From NCBI RefSeq assembly GCF_000981585.1, contig NZ_LN831776.1, forward strand, positions 1,999,001-2,063,000: a DNA stretch of 64,000 nucleotides, given 5' to 3'. Within the stretch, counting starts at the first letter, position 1. The number at the start of each line of letters is the position of its first letter. This stretch comes from Paenibacillus riograndensis SBR5. GTDB lineage: Bacteria; Bacillota; Bacilli; Paenibacillales; Paenibacillaceae. The position numbers were made by a program, and so were the translations under genes. Under the pieces are notes generated by a model. The model did no database searches, had not been told where the DNA came from, and saw nothing but the letters and a program-made list of their open reading frames with translations. Below, in pieces: positions 29,501-38,700 of this stretch.

Positions 29501-30092
29501 AAAATACACGGGGCAGGATGAAGTGATGATCGGGGCCAGTCTTGCCGGAAGAAACCATGCAGATCTGGCGGATATGGTCGGCATGTTTGCCAATGTGCTG
29601 CCCTTCCGATCCCGCATCAACCGCGATGGATCGTTTGAACAGCTGCTGACAGAGGTCAAAACGCAGAGCTTGCAGATTTTTGAAAATCAGGATGTGCAGT
29701 TTGAGGTACTGGTCGAAGCCTTGGGCCGGAGCCATCAGCTGAGCGAAAACCCCTTATTTAATGTAATGCTGGTGCTGCCGGATGTTGCGCCCGCCGAAGC
29801 GGCTATGGATCAGGTGAGGCTGCAGGCGTATCCGTTCTGCAACCCGTCGTCCAAATTCGACTTGACGCTATGGGTGTACGACTATGACGACAGCATTGAA
29901 ATGCGGATGGAATATTCGACGGATTTGTTTGCCCGCAAGACGATCATAACGATGTGCAGGCACTTGCTGGATATTGCCAGCCTGGTGGCCGGGAACCCGG
30001 ACATCCTTATCAAAGAAATTATGCTGGATTCAGGTCTCGTCAGGACAGAAGCGCTGGATTTGCTGGATGACGGGAATGATTTTGCATTTTGA
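23538..30092 (+). CDS. PKS-NRPS: KS-AT(inactive)-KR-DH-ACP-C
   Basis: A 2184-residue protein; GAGGG stands 7 bases before the ATG. KS (8-430) has C180. The AT region (527-780) is about 250 residues instead of about 340 and has GTGTGAY (613-619) where GHSxGEY is expected, so the nucleophile is Gly and the HAFH subdomain is missing. KR (from 1055, TGGLGGIG) has Y1223 in AYSAANSF. DH (1275-1545) has HRIAGQAVLPG with H1311 and the second catalytic acid D1479 in HPAILDVAL. ACP S1683. The C domain (1738-2170) has HHIIADN from 1865: both His and the Asp are kept, but the final Gly is Asn. Expected output is an alkene-bearing C2 unit, then amide formation with the amino acid loaded by the next protein. 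The next gene has no complete C domain, so this C presumably acts across the protein boundary. The acidic C-terminus (DLLDDGNDFAF) may dock it. Confidence 0.92.
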   Translation: MKENTRTGLEVAIIGMSGSFPGAKNLEQFFQNVKNGVDSISFFTDEQLAEAGVPAEVYTKENFVKAKGYLNECEYFDNSFFGYTPNEAQFMDPQTRLLHEHAWMALEDAGYPPGRTQDAIGVYAGGRPHFHWEALSLSMGSRNGTEDFEIAHLNDKDLMSTRVSYKLNLKGPSYTLFTACSTSLVAVHAACQGVISGECDMAVAGGVSVTSPLQNGYFHQDGMILSSDGRCRAFDAASDGTVVGNGIGLVILKRLEDALDDNDHIYAVIKGTAINNDGSRKVGYSAPSVDGQAEVIRTAHRVAGVDPKEIGYIEAHGTGTALGDPIEVKALTTAFQTKRKHFCGLGSVKTNIGHLDSAAGIAGLIKAVLALHNKCLLPTLHFANPNPHLMLEDSPFYLVDRMREWENGSGPRRAGVSSFGVGGTNAHIVLEEAPSGQSVKQAEAQEQLLVFSAKTREALEQSIEAFVQDVQKNPGKASADIAYTLQQGREHFSYRQYVSCRTLLAGCAALRVKADQALWVDPKKELKPVYFWFAGMALEEAVQHYHSCLHHPYCREEMEELLLQASGIRGVKRDELLSGGSDVYIGQTPVFLFQLALAKWLLRVGVKPAALMGTGTGAYVAGCLAGVFTLEEALMLMEKRDRLLEEWRGSEGDLFLLEALQSEFYEAFDSVTLSAPAIPLLSADAGSNTVLDVTLPDYWVNALGADDDGKSLPAKAEEADKHLVLHFGAAGEPSGPSGYISLVKSGPELLETVGCIWANGYPLQWDELAKHQNRARVILPTYPFTRKRYWVDTQQIKQFQNIWKRQEPQPGKENKEEWMYVPSWIRSEYMPEEREQQQGLIAVFATQEPFVARCIERLEQMGHTIARIEAGESFQQNNLSFEINPEITDDLTRLLDILVRRGDGPVRIVHFWCMHPQSAAREQLPEAEECNRLGYYTLLNIARAVSQLQLQQPVTIDIVANQVAEVTGNETVVPAKATLFGPLRVIPKEYENIACRLIDTDQYDHHILCRILSGPENNRRADWIALRNNYIWEPAFKQVRLTTPLHAVHKRLTSGGVYVITGGLGGIGLHVAKYLAEQYQAQVVLLNRSQFLPEAEWDKWYAIHSGDDPVSQKIASLREIKAAASGFYLVQADITDAAQVRAVFGQILERCGAINGIIQAAGVPDGAVIQRRSREMCEAVFGTKIYGTQVLQKVIGELSRPVDFLLLFSSLSSLLAPPAQVAYSAANSFLDAFAQINTKRGYFTQAINWDRWENTGMTGLPAQSRPVSSAPGISYQPEEHPLFEYSVAENTGRTVFISYFHTGRDWVLNEHRIAGQAVLPGTCYLEMARAAYQSASSDPEAAVMIRDVFFLTPLAVADNTEVPVRTILTRDAEGCQFTIESCREAPEGRWILHARGRIDTAGIKSQGYELAAIRNACDHSRYGREHYNNRRDSQFRYGPRWDSYHWGGFSEQEGLSWIELPQAFAGDLAVYGFHPAILDVALVHMGLAQTGAGQYVPFGYRNITVHGKVPGRVYSYIRHRTEHSFGSKIMEFDLTIMDEHGQGIVEIEGYQVTAVTNEQVSGGGAAAEKTTAVQAAQVTANGNSGALTPEEGLMILDAALSTAYPQVIVSTVDLPARVEAYRNEKVNLYQDNGGSSAADKVQASGVNMSAEELEHVIRSIWQSVLGHEQISREDDFFDLGGDSLKVLTVAERIYQAVNIKIPVSVFFHTTVLNELARHIQAASHTTNEYAAIQKAAPGAYYPLSSAQKRLYFQQQLQPDSVAYNILEITSVEGNLDPGKLQNAFDLLIQRHAVLRTSFDVINGEIVQIIHDRAEFQVEHVTVKEDEVDQVVEQFMQPFDLRSAPLLRVKIVRCGMQKYVWLFDIHHIIADNLSVEILKSELISIYNGQADQLKPILLEYVDFVGWQNEQIRRGKFDKQTEYWLQQLSGELPESRLPADYPRPAVLSHQGDIYTFTLDETVTGRLKQGMKRNTTTLFMNMMALFSVLLQKYTGQDEVMIGASLAGRNHADLADMVGMFANVLPFRSRINRDGSFEQLLTEVKTQSLQIFENQDVQFEVLVEALGRSHQLSENPLFNVMLVLPDVAPAEAAMDQVRLQAYPFCNPSSKFDLTLWVYDYDDSIEMRMEYSTDLFARKTIITMCRHLLDIASLVAGNPDILIKEIMLDSGLVRTEALDLLDDGNDFAF
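25116..25877 (+). other. Eroded AT domain within the 23538-30092 synthase
   Basis: Large-subdomain landmarks remain (GAYVAGCLAGVFTLEEAL) but the catalytic Ser position is Gly (residue 615). The ferredoxin-like subdomain that normally carries the second catalytic His is deleted. It cannot load an extender by the usual mechanism. Confidence 0.85.
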
Positions 30093-30108
30093 ACAGTCAA
30101 TCAACAGC

Positions 30109-30115
30109 AAAGGAG
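30109..30115 (+). promoter_or_regulatory. Ribosome binding site deciding the GTG start at 30125
   Basis: AAAGGAG sits 9 bases before GTG 30125. The longer in-frame TTG at 30089 overlaps the previous stop, has no such site, and would put this sequence inside the coding region. Confidence 0.8.
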
Positions 30116-30124
30116 TGGGGTATC

Positions 30125-32773
30125 GTGAAAGGTAAGTTCTTCGCCAATGTGCCGTACTTGAATGACGTGTACAAGAAGGAACAGCAATACTGGCTGCACA
30201 AGCTGGCCGGCCTGCCTGACAAAAGTCACTTCCCCTGCGAACCTCATAAAGACCGTCATCAGGAACGCCATATAGAAACAATCCCCTTTTCACTGGACCC
30301 CGTCCATGCCCGGAAGCTGGTGCAGATCAGCAATGACTCCGATGCCCGGTTGCACGTGCTGCTGCTGGCGTTCACTTCCGTGTGGCTGCTCAAGTATTCG
30401 GGACAAACGGATATCGTGCTTGGCACAAGCATTTACCGGCAGCCCAGCGAGGAGGATTTCATTAATACCGTCCTCCCGGTTCGCGTACAGGTTCAGAATG
30501 AGATGCGGCTGATTGACCTGATTTCCTTGATGAAGCAGACGGTTTCTGAAGCCGCCCGGCACCAAAACTATCCGTTTGAGTTAATGTTGAAGCAGGCAGG
30601 CTTAGATTCCGGCTTTTTGGATGTTTCCGTGATTGTGAGCAACATCCAGGACGAGCAGTATTTATCCGGAACCCTGTCAAATTTCACAATGATCGTCCAC
30701 AGGGAGGAGAGCGTGCTCCAGGGCGAAATACGCTTCAATGCTGCGGTCTACAGTGCCGATACGGTCAACCAGTTGCTGGAGCATTTCCATGTGCTGCTGG
30801 AGCAGTCGCTTGCAGACTTGCACAGCTCTGTGCAGGAGCTTTCAATTCTGACAGAGAAGGACCGGCGAATCATCGCATGCAGCAATGCCACATCTGCGGG
30901 CTTTCCGGAAGAAGCAACGATTCCGGCCCTCTTTGAGGAATGTGCTGCTAAATATCCGAACCATACGGCGGCAGAATTTGCGGATGAGCGCTTGTCCTAC
31001 CAGGATCTGAACCGCAAAGCGAATCAAGCGGCCCATCATCTGCGCCGGCTAGGCGTAACGGCCGAATCGGTTGTAGCCCTGATCCTGCCGCCTTCTCTGG
31101 AAATGATCATCGGAATCCTGGCGGTCCTTAAGGCGGGCGGCGCATATTTGCCCATCGACCCGGACCTCCCGGCACAGAGGGTTGACTATATTCTGAAGGA
31201 CAGTCAGGCCGGGCAGATACTAACGGTTCAATCGCTTTCATTGCCGCCAGGGACCGGCGAAAGCTGTGAGGTGATTTTTCTCGATGACCCCATGCTGGAG
31301 CAGTATTCCAGTTCTAACCTGGAGCATGTCATTCATCCTCACGACTTGGCCTATATCATTTATACTTCCGGCACTACAGGAAATCCCAAAGGCGTCATGA
31401 TCGAACACCGGAATGTGGTCCGGCTATTTTTTCATGAACATAACAGGTTTGATTTCACCTGCCAGGATACATGGACGCTTTTTCATTCGTTTGGCTTTGA
31501 CTTCTCCGTGTGGGAAATTTTCGGCGCATTGCTGCATGGCGGCAAGCTGCTGCTGATTCCGAAGCTGCTCAAGAGAGATTACCGGCACATTGTGCAGGAG
31601 CTCCGGAACGAACACGTAACCGTATTCAACCAGACGCCGTCCTCCTTCTACCAATTCATGCAAGAAGAGCTGGAGGATACCGGGGAGAAGCTGCGCTTAC
31701 GTTATGTGATTCTTGGCGGAGAGGCCTTGCAGCCGGGCAAGCTGGAAGCCTGGAAGGTGAAATATCCCGGCACCCGAATCATCAACATGTATGGGATCAC
31801 CGAAACGACGGTACATACAACTTTTAAGGAAATCGGCACAGAGCAGATCCAAGCGAATCAGAACAATATCGGTGTGCCTTTTTCAACAGTAGAGGTCTAT
31901 ATTTTCAACCGGCAGCATGAGCAAGTTCCAATTGGAACTGTCGGAGAAATATGGGTTGGCGGCGGGGGAGTAGCGCGCGGATATCTCAATCGGACGGAAT
32001 TGACTGAAGACAGATTCCAAACCCGCAGGATGGGGGACCGTTGGATACGTCTTTACCGGACCGGTGATCTGGGCAGATATCTACCGAGCGGTGAATTGGA
32101 GTATGTGGGGCGCAGGGACAACCAGGTGAAGATAAGAGGGTTCCGCATCGAGCTTGACGAAATATCCGCCCACCTCCTGACGGTAGAGTCTATCAAGGAA
32201 GCCGTAGTGTCGGCACGGGAGATTGAGCCAAATGCTCAAATCCTGGTTGCCTATGTGGTGATCAAAGAGGGGCAGGAAGCTGCTTTTGATCCAGTGGAGA
32301 TCAGGCAGTATCTGCAAACGCGCATAAGCGATTATATGATCCCTTCCGTCCTGCTGCCGTTATCCAAAATTCCGTTAACACTGAATGGAAAAGTAGACTA
32401 CGAAAAGCTTGATACCCTTGAGCTCAAGCAGCAGGCAAAAGGGGTGCTGACCCCTCCAACAACGGAGATGGAGCACAGAATCGCGGAGATTTGGAAAACC
32501 AGCCTCAGAATGGACCGCATCGGTGTGCATTCGACCATCTTTGATCTGGGCGGAACGTCATTTGATGTGATCACGATCAGCAAAGCCTTGTCAGAAGAAC
32601 TGGGTCAAGAGGTGCCGGTGATCACCTTGTTTACCTATCCAACGATAAGTATGCTGGCTAAGGTCCTCCAGGCGGACAGCCCTGTGACGGAACTGAGTGC
32701 GGAATCAAGAGAAGCCTCCATCGAAGAAGGCAAACGGGCAAGAAGGCAAAAATTACGTCTGTTGAAGAAGTAG
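30125..32773 (+). CDS. NRPS module: half C-A(Thr)-PCP
   Basis: An 882-residue protein started from GTG. Residues 1-255 match only the C-terminal lobe of a condensation domain (EQQYWLHKL, VLGTSIYRQ, NYPFELML) and lack the HHxxxDG lobe. The A domain (266-760) has A3 as YTSGTTGNPKG and reads by eye as D-F-W-N-I-G-M-V-H-K, the classic threonine code. The PCP has S812 in LGGTS. The preceding protein ends in a complete C domain, so the Thr module is split between two genes and carries an extra half C domain at the joint. No epimerase is present. The protein ends in a strongly basic tail (KRARRQKLRLLKK), like other proteins here that pass their chain to a KS. Confidence 0.92.
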   Translation: MKGKFFANVPYLNDVYKKEQQYWLHKLAGLPDKSHFPCEPHKDRHQERHIETIPFSLDPVHARKLVQISNDSDARLHVLLLAFTSVWLLKYSGQTDIVLGTSIYRQPSEEDFINTVLPVRVQVQNEMRLIDLISLMKQTVSEAARHQNYPFELMLKQAGLDSGFLDVSVIVSNIQDEQYLSGTLSNFTMIVHREESVLQGEIRFNAAVYSADTVNQLLEHFHVLLEQSLADLHSSVQELSILTEKDRRIIACSNATSAGFPEEATIPALFEECAAKYPNHTAAEFADERLSYQDLNRKANQAAHHLRRLGVTAESVVALILPPSLEMIIGILAVLKAGGAYLPIDPDLPAQRVDYILKDSQAGQILTVQSLSLPPGTGESCEVIFLDDPMLEQYSSSNLEHVIHPHDLAYIIYTSGTTGNPKGVMIEHRNVVRLFFHEHNRFDFTCQDTWTLFHSFGFDFSVWEIFGALLHGGKLLLIPKLLKRDYRHIVQELRNEHVTVFNQTPSSFYQFMQEELEDTGEKLRLRYVILGGEALQPGKLEAWKVKYPGTRIINMYGITETTVHTTFKEIGTEQIQANQNNIGVPFSTVEVYIFNRQHEQVPIGTVGEIWVGGGGVARGYLNRTELTEDRFQTRRMGDRWIRLYRTGDLGRYLPSGELEYVGRRDNQVKIRGFRIELDEISAHLLTVESIKEAVVSAREIEPNAQILVAYVVIKEGQEAAFDPVEIRQYLQTRISDYMIPSVLLPLSKIPLTLNGKVDYEKLDTLELKQQAKGVLTPPTTEMEHRIAEIWKTSLRMDRIGVHSTIFDLGGTSFDVITISKALSEELGQEVPVITLFTYPTISMLAKVLQADSPVTELSAESREASIEEGKRARRQKLRLLKK

Positions 32774-32780
32774 GGGTGAT
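32774..32780 (+). promoter_or_regulatory. Ribosome binding site supporting the GTG start at 32784
   Basis: GGGTGAT, immediately after the preceding TAG stop, matches the 16S-complementary GGTGAT and lies 3 bases from GTG 32784, with the GG core 7-9 bases away. It supports the non-ATG start and suggests coupled translation. Confidence 0.55.
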
Positions 32781-32783
32781 ACC

Positions 32784-35700
32784 GTGCAGAATTACAGTGG
32801 TTTGGAAATTGCAGTCATCGGCCTTGCCGGCAGATTTCCGGGAGCAGGTACGATTTCAGAATACTGGGACAATCTAAAGAACGGTGTTCATTCGGTTCAG
32901 ACCTTTAGTGAGCAAGAATTGATTGCAGCCGGAGTAGAACCCGGCTTGGCCGCTAAAGCAGAGTATGTCAAGGCAAAAGGCTATCTGGAAGCAGGCCATT
33001 GTTTTGACGCCCGTTTTTTTGACTACACCCCCCTGGAAGCAGAACTGATGGACCCGCAGATGAAAGTGTTTCATGAGTGTATTTGGGCGGCTTTGGAGGA
33101 TGCCGGCTACGCGGCGGAAGCGGATCAGCAGCTTATCGGGCTGTTCGCGGGGGCATCTCCGAACCATGTATGGGAAGGGCTTATGGGCCTGTCCGGCAAA
33201 AGCGGGGTTATGGGGCATTGGGCCGCCTCCCAGCTGCTGGATAAAGACTATTTAAGCTTGCGGATCGCTCACAAATTAAACCTCAAGGGCCCGGCCCTGT
33301 CGATCTATACCGCATGCTCCACCTCGCTCGTTGCCGTGCATATGGCGGCGCAGTCGCTGCTGAACGGCGAGTGTGATATCGCCTTGGCGGGCGGGGTCAC
33401 GGTCACCCTGCCTGAGAAAAGCGGTTATGAATATCAGGAGGGCATGATCTTATCCCCGGACGGGAAATGCCGGGCGTTTGACGCCGACGGAAAAGGGATC
33501 GTGGGGGGAGACGGAGCGGGCGCAGCCGTCCTGAAGCGTTTGCAGGATGCCCTCGATGACGGCGACCAGATTTATGCGGTCATCAAAGGCTCTGCGGTGA
33601 ATAATGACGGTCTGCAAAAAACGGGATTTACAGCCCCCAGCACCATCGGACAGGCAGAGGTTATCCGGACCGCGCTCAAGCTGGCTGAGGTATCGCCGGA
33701 CAGCATCGATTACATCGAATGTCACGGGACCGGGACGCCGCTGGGCGATCCGATTGAATTGGAAGCCTTGGAGCTGGGCTATAACCCGGAGCGAAGACAT
33801 GCGTGTGCGCTCGGCTCAGTCAAAACAAATATTGGACATCTGGACAGCGCAGCAGGCATTGCTTCCTTCATCAAAACAGTACTGGCGCTCAAACATAACA
33901 TACTCCCTCCCTCTCTGCATTTTCAGACGCCGAATCCGGTGTTGAAGGTGATTGAAAAGGGCTTTTATATTAATGACCGGCTGACCGAATGGCCCAGCAA
34001 AAATGAGCCCTTGCGGGCCGGAATCAGCGCATTCGGCATCGGCGGAACCAACGCCCATATCATTGTTGAGCAAGCACCGCCCCCGCGGGAAGCTTCCGCC
34101 GGACGGGAGTGGCAATTGCTTCCCGTTTCCGCGAAAACACCGTCGGCGTTGGCGGAGATCAAACAGGATCTGGAGCGGTATTCCAAAACGGAACCCCGTC
34201 GTCTCGAAGACATTGCCTATACACTGCAGGTGGGCAGAAAACATTTTCCCATCCGGGAGTTAGCCCTTGTCAACCGGAAGAGCCAACGGGTCCTTCAGTT
34301 TGCTGAAACGGCAACAATGAAGGGCACGGCTGGACTAGAGAATGCTCCGGTGATTTTTGTGATCCCGGACTTTACGCAGCGCCTATGGAGTGAGAGTGAG
34401 CTTGATGAACTTGAGCAATTGTATCAGGAGGAACCCGGTGCCCGCCGCTTCCTGAACCAGGTGCTGGGAATGATGAACCGGCTGGTTCCGGACGGGGCTG
34501 CTGTGAAGCTGGAGGACCTGCGGAAACGTGAGTACCATCCAGTGCTTGCGTTTGGCAGCTATTATGCAGTAGGAAAGTTGTTCATCGAATGGGGATTGCA
34601 CCCGGAAGCTGTGATCGGGAGGGGGAAAAGCCAATGGCTGGCGGCCTGCCTGTCGGGTGAGCTTTCGCTTGAAGAGGCTGTCCGTTCTTTTCTGTTGAGT
34701 CTGGACGAATGCGGGATGGAGCGGCCGGAGGCCGGCCGTAGGAGTTCCCGGCGGGAAGAGATTTGGCTGGTGCTGGGCGCAGGGAATGAGGCACAGCCCT
34801 TTTTGGACAAGCAGTCTTCCAAGCCCCAAATCATCGCCCTGGAAAAGCTGAACACCTACTCCCTTATGGCTGCTGTAGGTACTATGTGGCTGTACGGCCA
34901 GGACATTAAGTGGCGGGAATTATATCAACACGAGCAGCGGAACCGTCTCTCTTTGCCCACTTATGCCTTTGACCGCCAGGAGTTCCCGGTAGATCCTGAG
35001 CTGTTCAACCTTAACCATCTTCTCAATCGTCCTCCATCCGGGAAGGGCGGGACCCCGGCAGACAGGGATGATATCCGCAAGTGGTTTTATATCCCCGCCT
35101 GGGAAAGCGCTGCTCTCCCTAACTACGAAGGCAGAATGCTTTCCAGGGATGCAGCCTGGTTCATTTTTTGTGATCCGGGCGGTCTGGGAGAAGCGCTGGG
35201 CGATCTGCTCAGGCAGCAGCAGATCCGCTGCATTATGGTTGAGCATGCAGAGCATTACCAGCAAATTACGGCGGATCACTACAGGGTGAACCCGCTGCGC
35301 AGCGAAGAGATGGACCGGCTGTATCATAGCCTGGATGCGGTTCCGGATCACATCTGCTATCTCTGGACGGTCACCTCCCCGATGGAGCCGGAGCTGGCCA
35401 ATATCGAAACCGGCCAGCAATTGTTTTTGCATCATATTTTACGTCTGGTCCAATTCTTAGGCACTGCGGCTGCCGCTCAAGAGGTACACTTGCAGATCGT
35501 TTCGAATGGATTGTATTCAATAACCCAAGAAGAAATGCTGTGTCCCATGAAAGGGCTGCTGCTGGGTGCCAGCAAAATTATTCCGTACGAATATCCGAAT
35601 ATTAAGGTTTGCCATGTGGATTTTCCGCTGGCGGAGGGTGATCCCGCACGGCAAAGAGAGCAGGCCCGGCAAATGCTCCGGGAATTCCAGTTTGAGTTTC

Positions 35701-38700
35701 CGAACAAGCAAGTCGCATACCGGGGGAAAAGCCGGTGGATCGAAGCGGTCCAAAAGCCGCTTTTGCTGGCCAGCCCCGGCAAGGTTTCGCTATTTAGGAA
35801 CAATCTCGTTTGTATGATTACGGGTGGGCTGGGAGGAATGGGCCTGGCGCTGGCGGAATATTTAGCCACGCAGTACACAGCCCGCCTGGTTTTGGTGGGC
35901 CGTTCTGCTTTTCCGCCGAAAAGTGAATGGGACCAGTGGATGAACCGCCCGGACGATGCAGAAGTAGCCCGGATCATTCGAACTATCCGGGCGCTGGAAG
36001 CGGCAGGGGCGGTGATTGAGGTGCATAGCGCCGACATCTCAGATTTCAGCGCCATGCAGCAGGTGGTTGCCCGGGCGGAAGCGCGGCTGGGTCCCATTAC
36101 CGGGGTTCTGCACACGGCTGGAGTTGCGGATTATGCCGGAGTCATTCAGAGAAGGACACAAGCGATGACCGACGAGGTGCTGCTGCCCAAGGTTAAAGGG
36201 ACCCTCGTTCTGGATACGCTTTTCCGCAACCGCAGGCTGGATTTTTTTGTTTTATTTTCATCCATCGGCAACTATATCTACGGCCGCAAGTTCGGGCAAG
36301 TGGGATACAATGCGGCAAATGAATTTTTGGATGCCTTTGTACACTACCGCTTACAAAACCGGGAGGGCTTTACAGCTACGATTAACTGGAACGACTGGGC
36401 GGAAGCCGGAATGTCCGTGAAAGCGATGGAGAAGAACCGCAGCCTGCACAAGGCGGTTAACGACCTTCAGTTTGAAGCCGAGGCGATCACAACAGAGCAA
36501 GGTGTGAATGTGTTCCGGTATATCATGGAGAACCAAATGAACCGGGTAATCGTGTCTGCGCTTGATTTGCCGGCATTGATGGAGGAGAGCAACAACATCA
36601 GCGTGGAGGTTATCCTGGAGCAGGAGGCGGCTGCCCATACCATGGAAGCTGCACCTGCAACAGCCGGCAGCAGCAGCCTGCTCACGGAAGCCGGGCTGCA
36701 GCAACAGATTGCGGATATCTGGAGCACGGTCCTGGGAATTGAGGCCATCGGCATCGATGAGGATTTCTTCGCATTGGGCGGCGATTCCCTTAAAGCGATT
36801 ACCATCGTTTCACTGGTTTTCAAAAAGCTTGGAGTTAAGCTCCCGCTCCCTGCATTTTTCCACAAACCAACGATCCGTGAAATTAGCCGTATCATCCGGG
36901 AAACAAACCGGACGGATTATGCCCGGATTAAGCGCGCCCCCCAAAAAGAGGGTTATCCGTTAACTCCGGGACAGAAAAGGCTCTATTTCCTCAGCCAAAT
37001 GGAGCAGGAAAATAAACAGTACAACAATATCATTGCGCTGCAAGTCAACGGGCCTTTGGACTTCGGGAAATTGGAGGCCTGCCTGAAGCAGCTGATTCGC
37101 AGACATGAGAGCCTGCGGACCTGCTTCCGGAGAATCGGCGGGGAATGGGTGCAATGGATTGAGGAAGAGGTTCAGCTGGCCCTCGATGTTGTGGACATCA
37201 AGGGAACGGTCAATGATAAGCACATTGAAGCTTGGATACAGGCATTTGATCTGGCGGCAGCGCCGTTATGGAAAATTGGTGTTTTTAAGGAAGGTGAACA
37301 CCGTCATCTCATTGTGTTTAATATTCATCATATCATCACCGACGGGACCTCCAATGCCATCCTGATCGACGAGTTCACCACCCTGTACCAAAATGACGGG
37401 AAACCCGGCGTGTTGCCGCCATTAACCATACAATACAAGGATTACGCGGAATGGCGGATGGATGAGGCGAATACCGCTAATGAAGCAGCTGAGGCTTATT
37501 GGCTGGAAACGTTCTCCGGGGAAATCCCGTTGCTCCATTTGCCGGCAGACCATTCACGTCCGGCATTCAAGACCTACCGGGGTTCGGCGGAAATGTTCAG
37601 CATCCCGAAAGAGCAGGTGCTGGAAATTAAGCAGCTGGCCGCTGAGCAGGAAGCGACGCTGTATATGGTATTGTTTGCAGTTTGGAATATACTGCTGGCT
37701 AAGCTGAGTGATCAGGAAGAAATCATTGTAGGGGTGCCGACCTCGGGAAGAAATCACAGCGATATCGAGCATGTAATCGGCATGTTTGTGAATACCCTTC
37801 CGATTAAAAGCCGGATTTCCGCCAAGCTGACGTTTGCAGAAATCCTGCATGCCATGAAAGCGAACATTTCCAATGCGCTGGAACACCAGGATTATCCTTT
37901 TGAGGATCTTGTCAGCCAGCTGCAGATTACACGTGATTTTGGACGAAATCCTTTGTTTGATGTGATGTTTGCTTTTCAAAATGCTAATGCACAGCAGCAG
38001 GAAGCCGGACAGGTCCAGCTGAATGAGCTGCAAATGAAGCCTTATCCGTATACAACAACAACGTCGCGTTTTGATCTGACACTGGACGGCGAGGAACGCG
38101 CAGGCGAGCTTGTTTTCACTTTGGAGTACGCTACGGACCTGTTCACAAGAGAAACGGTCATGCGCCTGATCCGGTATTTCCGCACAATCCTTCTGGAAGT
38201 GCTGAAACATCCCGCGCAGAAGACCGGTCTGATTCATCTGCCCGATAATCAAGAGACGGACCGGCTGCTTAACCGGTTCAACCAGACTGCGGGTGAATAT
38301 CCGGAGCACCTGACCGTTCACCAGCTTTTTGCAGCCAGGGTAAAAGAGCATCCGCATCAGGCGGCTGTCACGTTCCGCAATCAGAGCATAACGTACGATG
38401 AACTGAACCGCCGGGCGCAGCAAGCGGCATATGCCTTGCGGGCCCAAGGAATCGGTCCTGATCAGATCGTTGCACTCATCACCACACGTTCGGTTGACAT
38501 GATCGCCGGAATATTAGCCATATTACAGGCCGGCGGGGCATATTTGCCCATTGATCCGGGCCTCCCGGCGAATAGAATCGCTTATATGCTGGATGACGCC
38601 GGGGTTCAAGTTATTTTGACCAACACGTCTGTAGAGAACCAGGGAAATCGTATCGTTTTGGATATGCGCAGCCTGGGGTTGGATCACGGTGCCCCCCTTC

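Noticed and set aside
30089..30124. TTG start extending the Thr module upstream
   Set aside because: The clear AAAGGAG at 30109-30115 belongs to the GTG at 30125.
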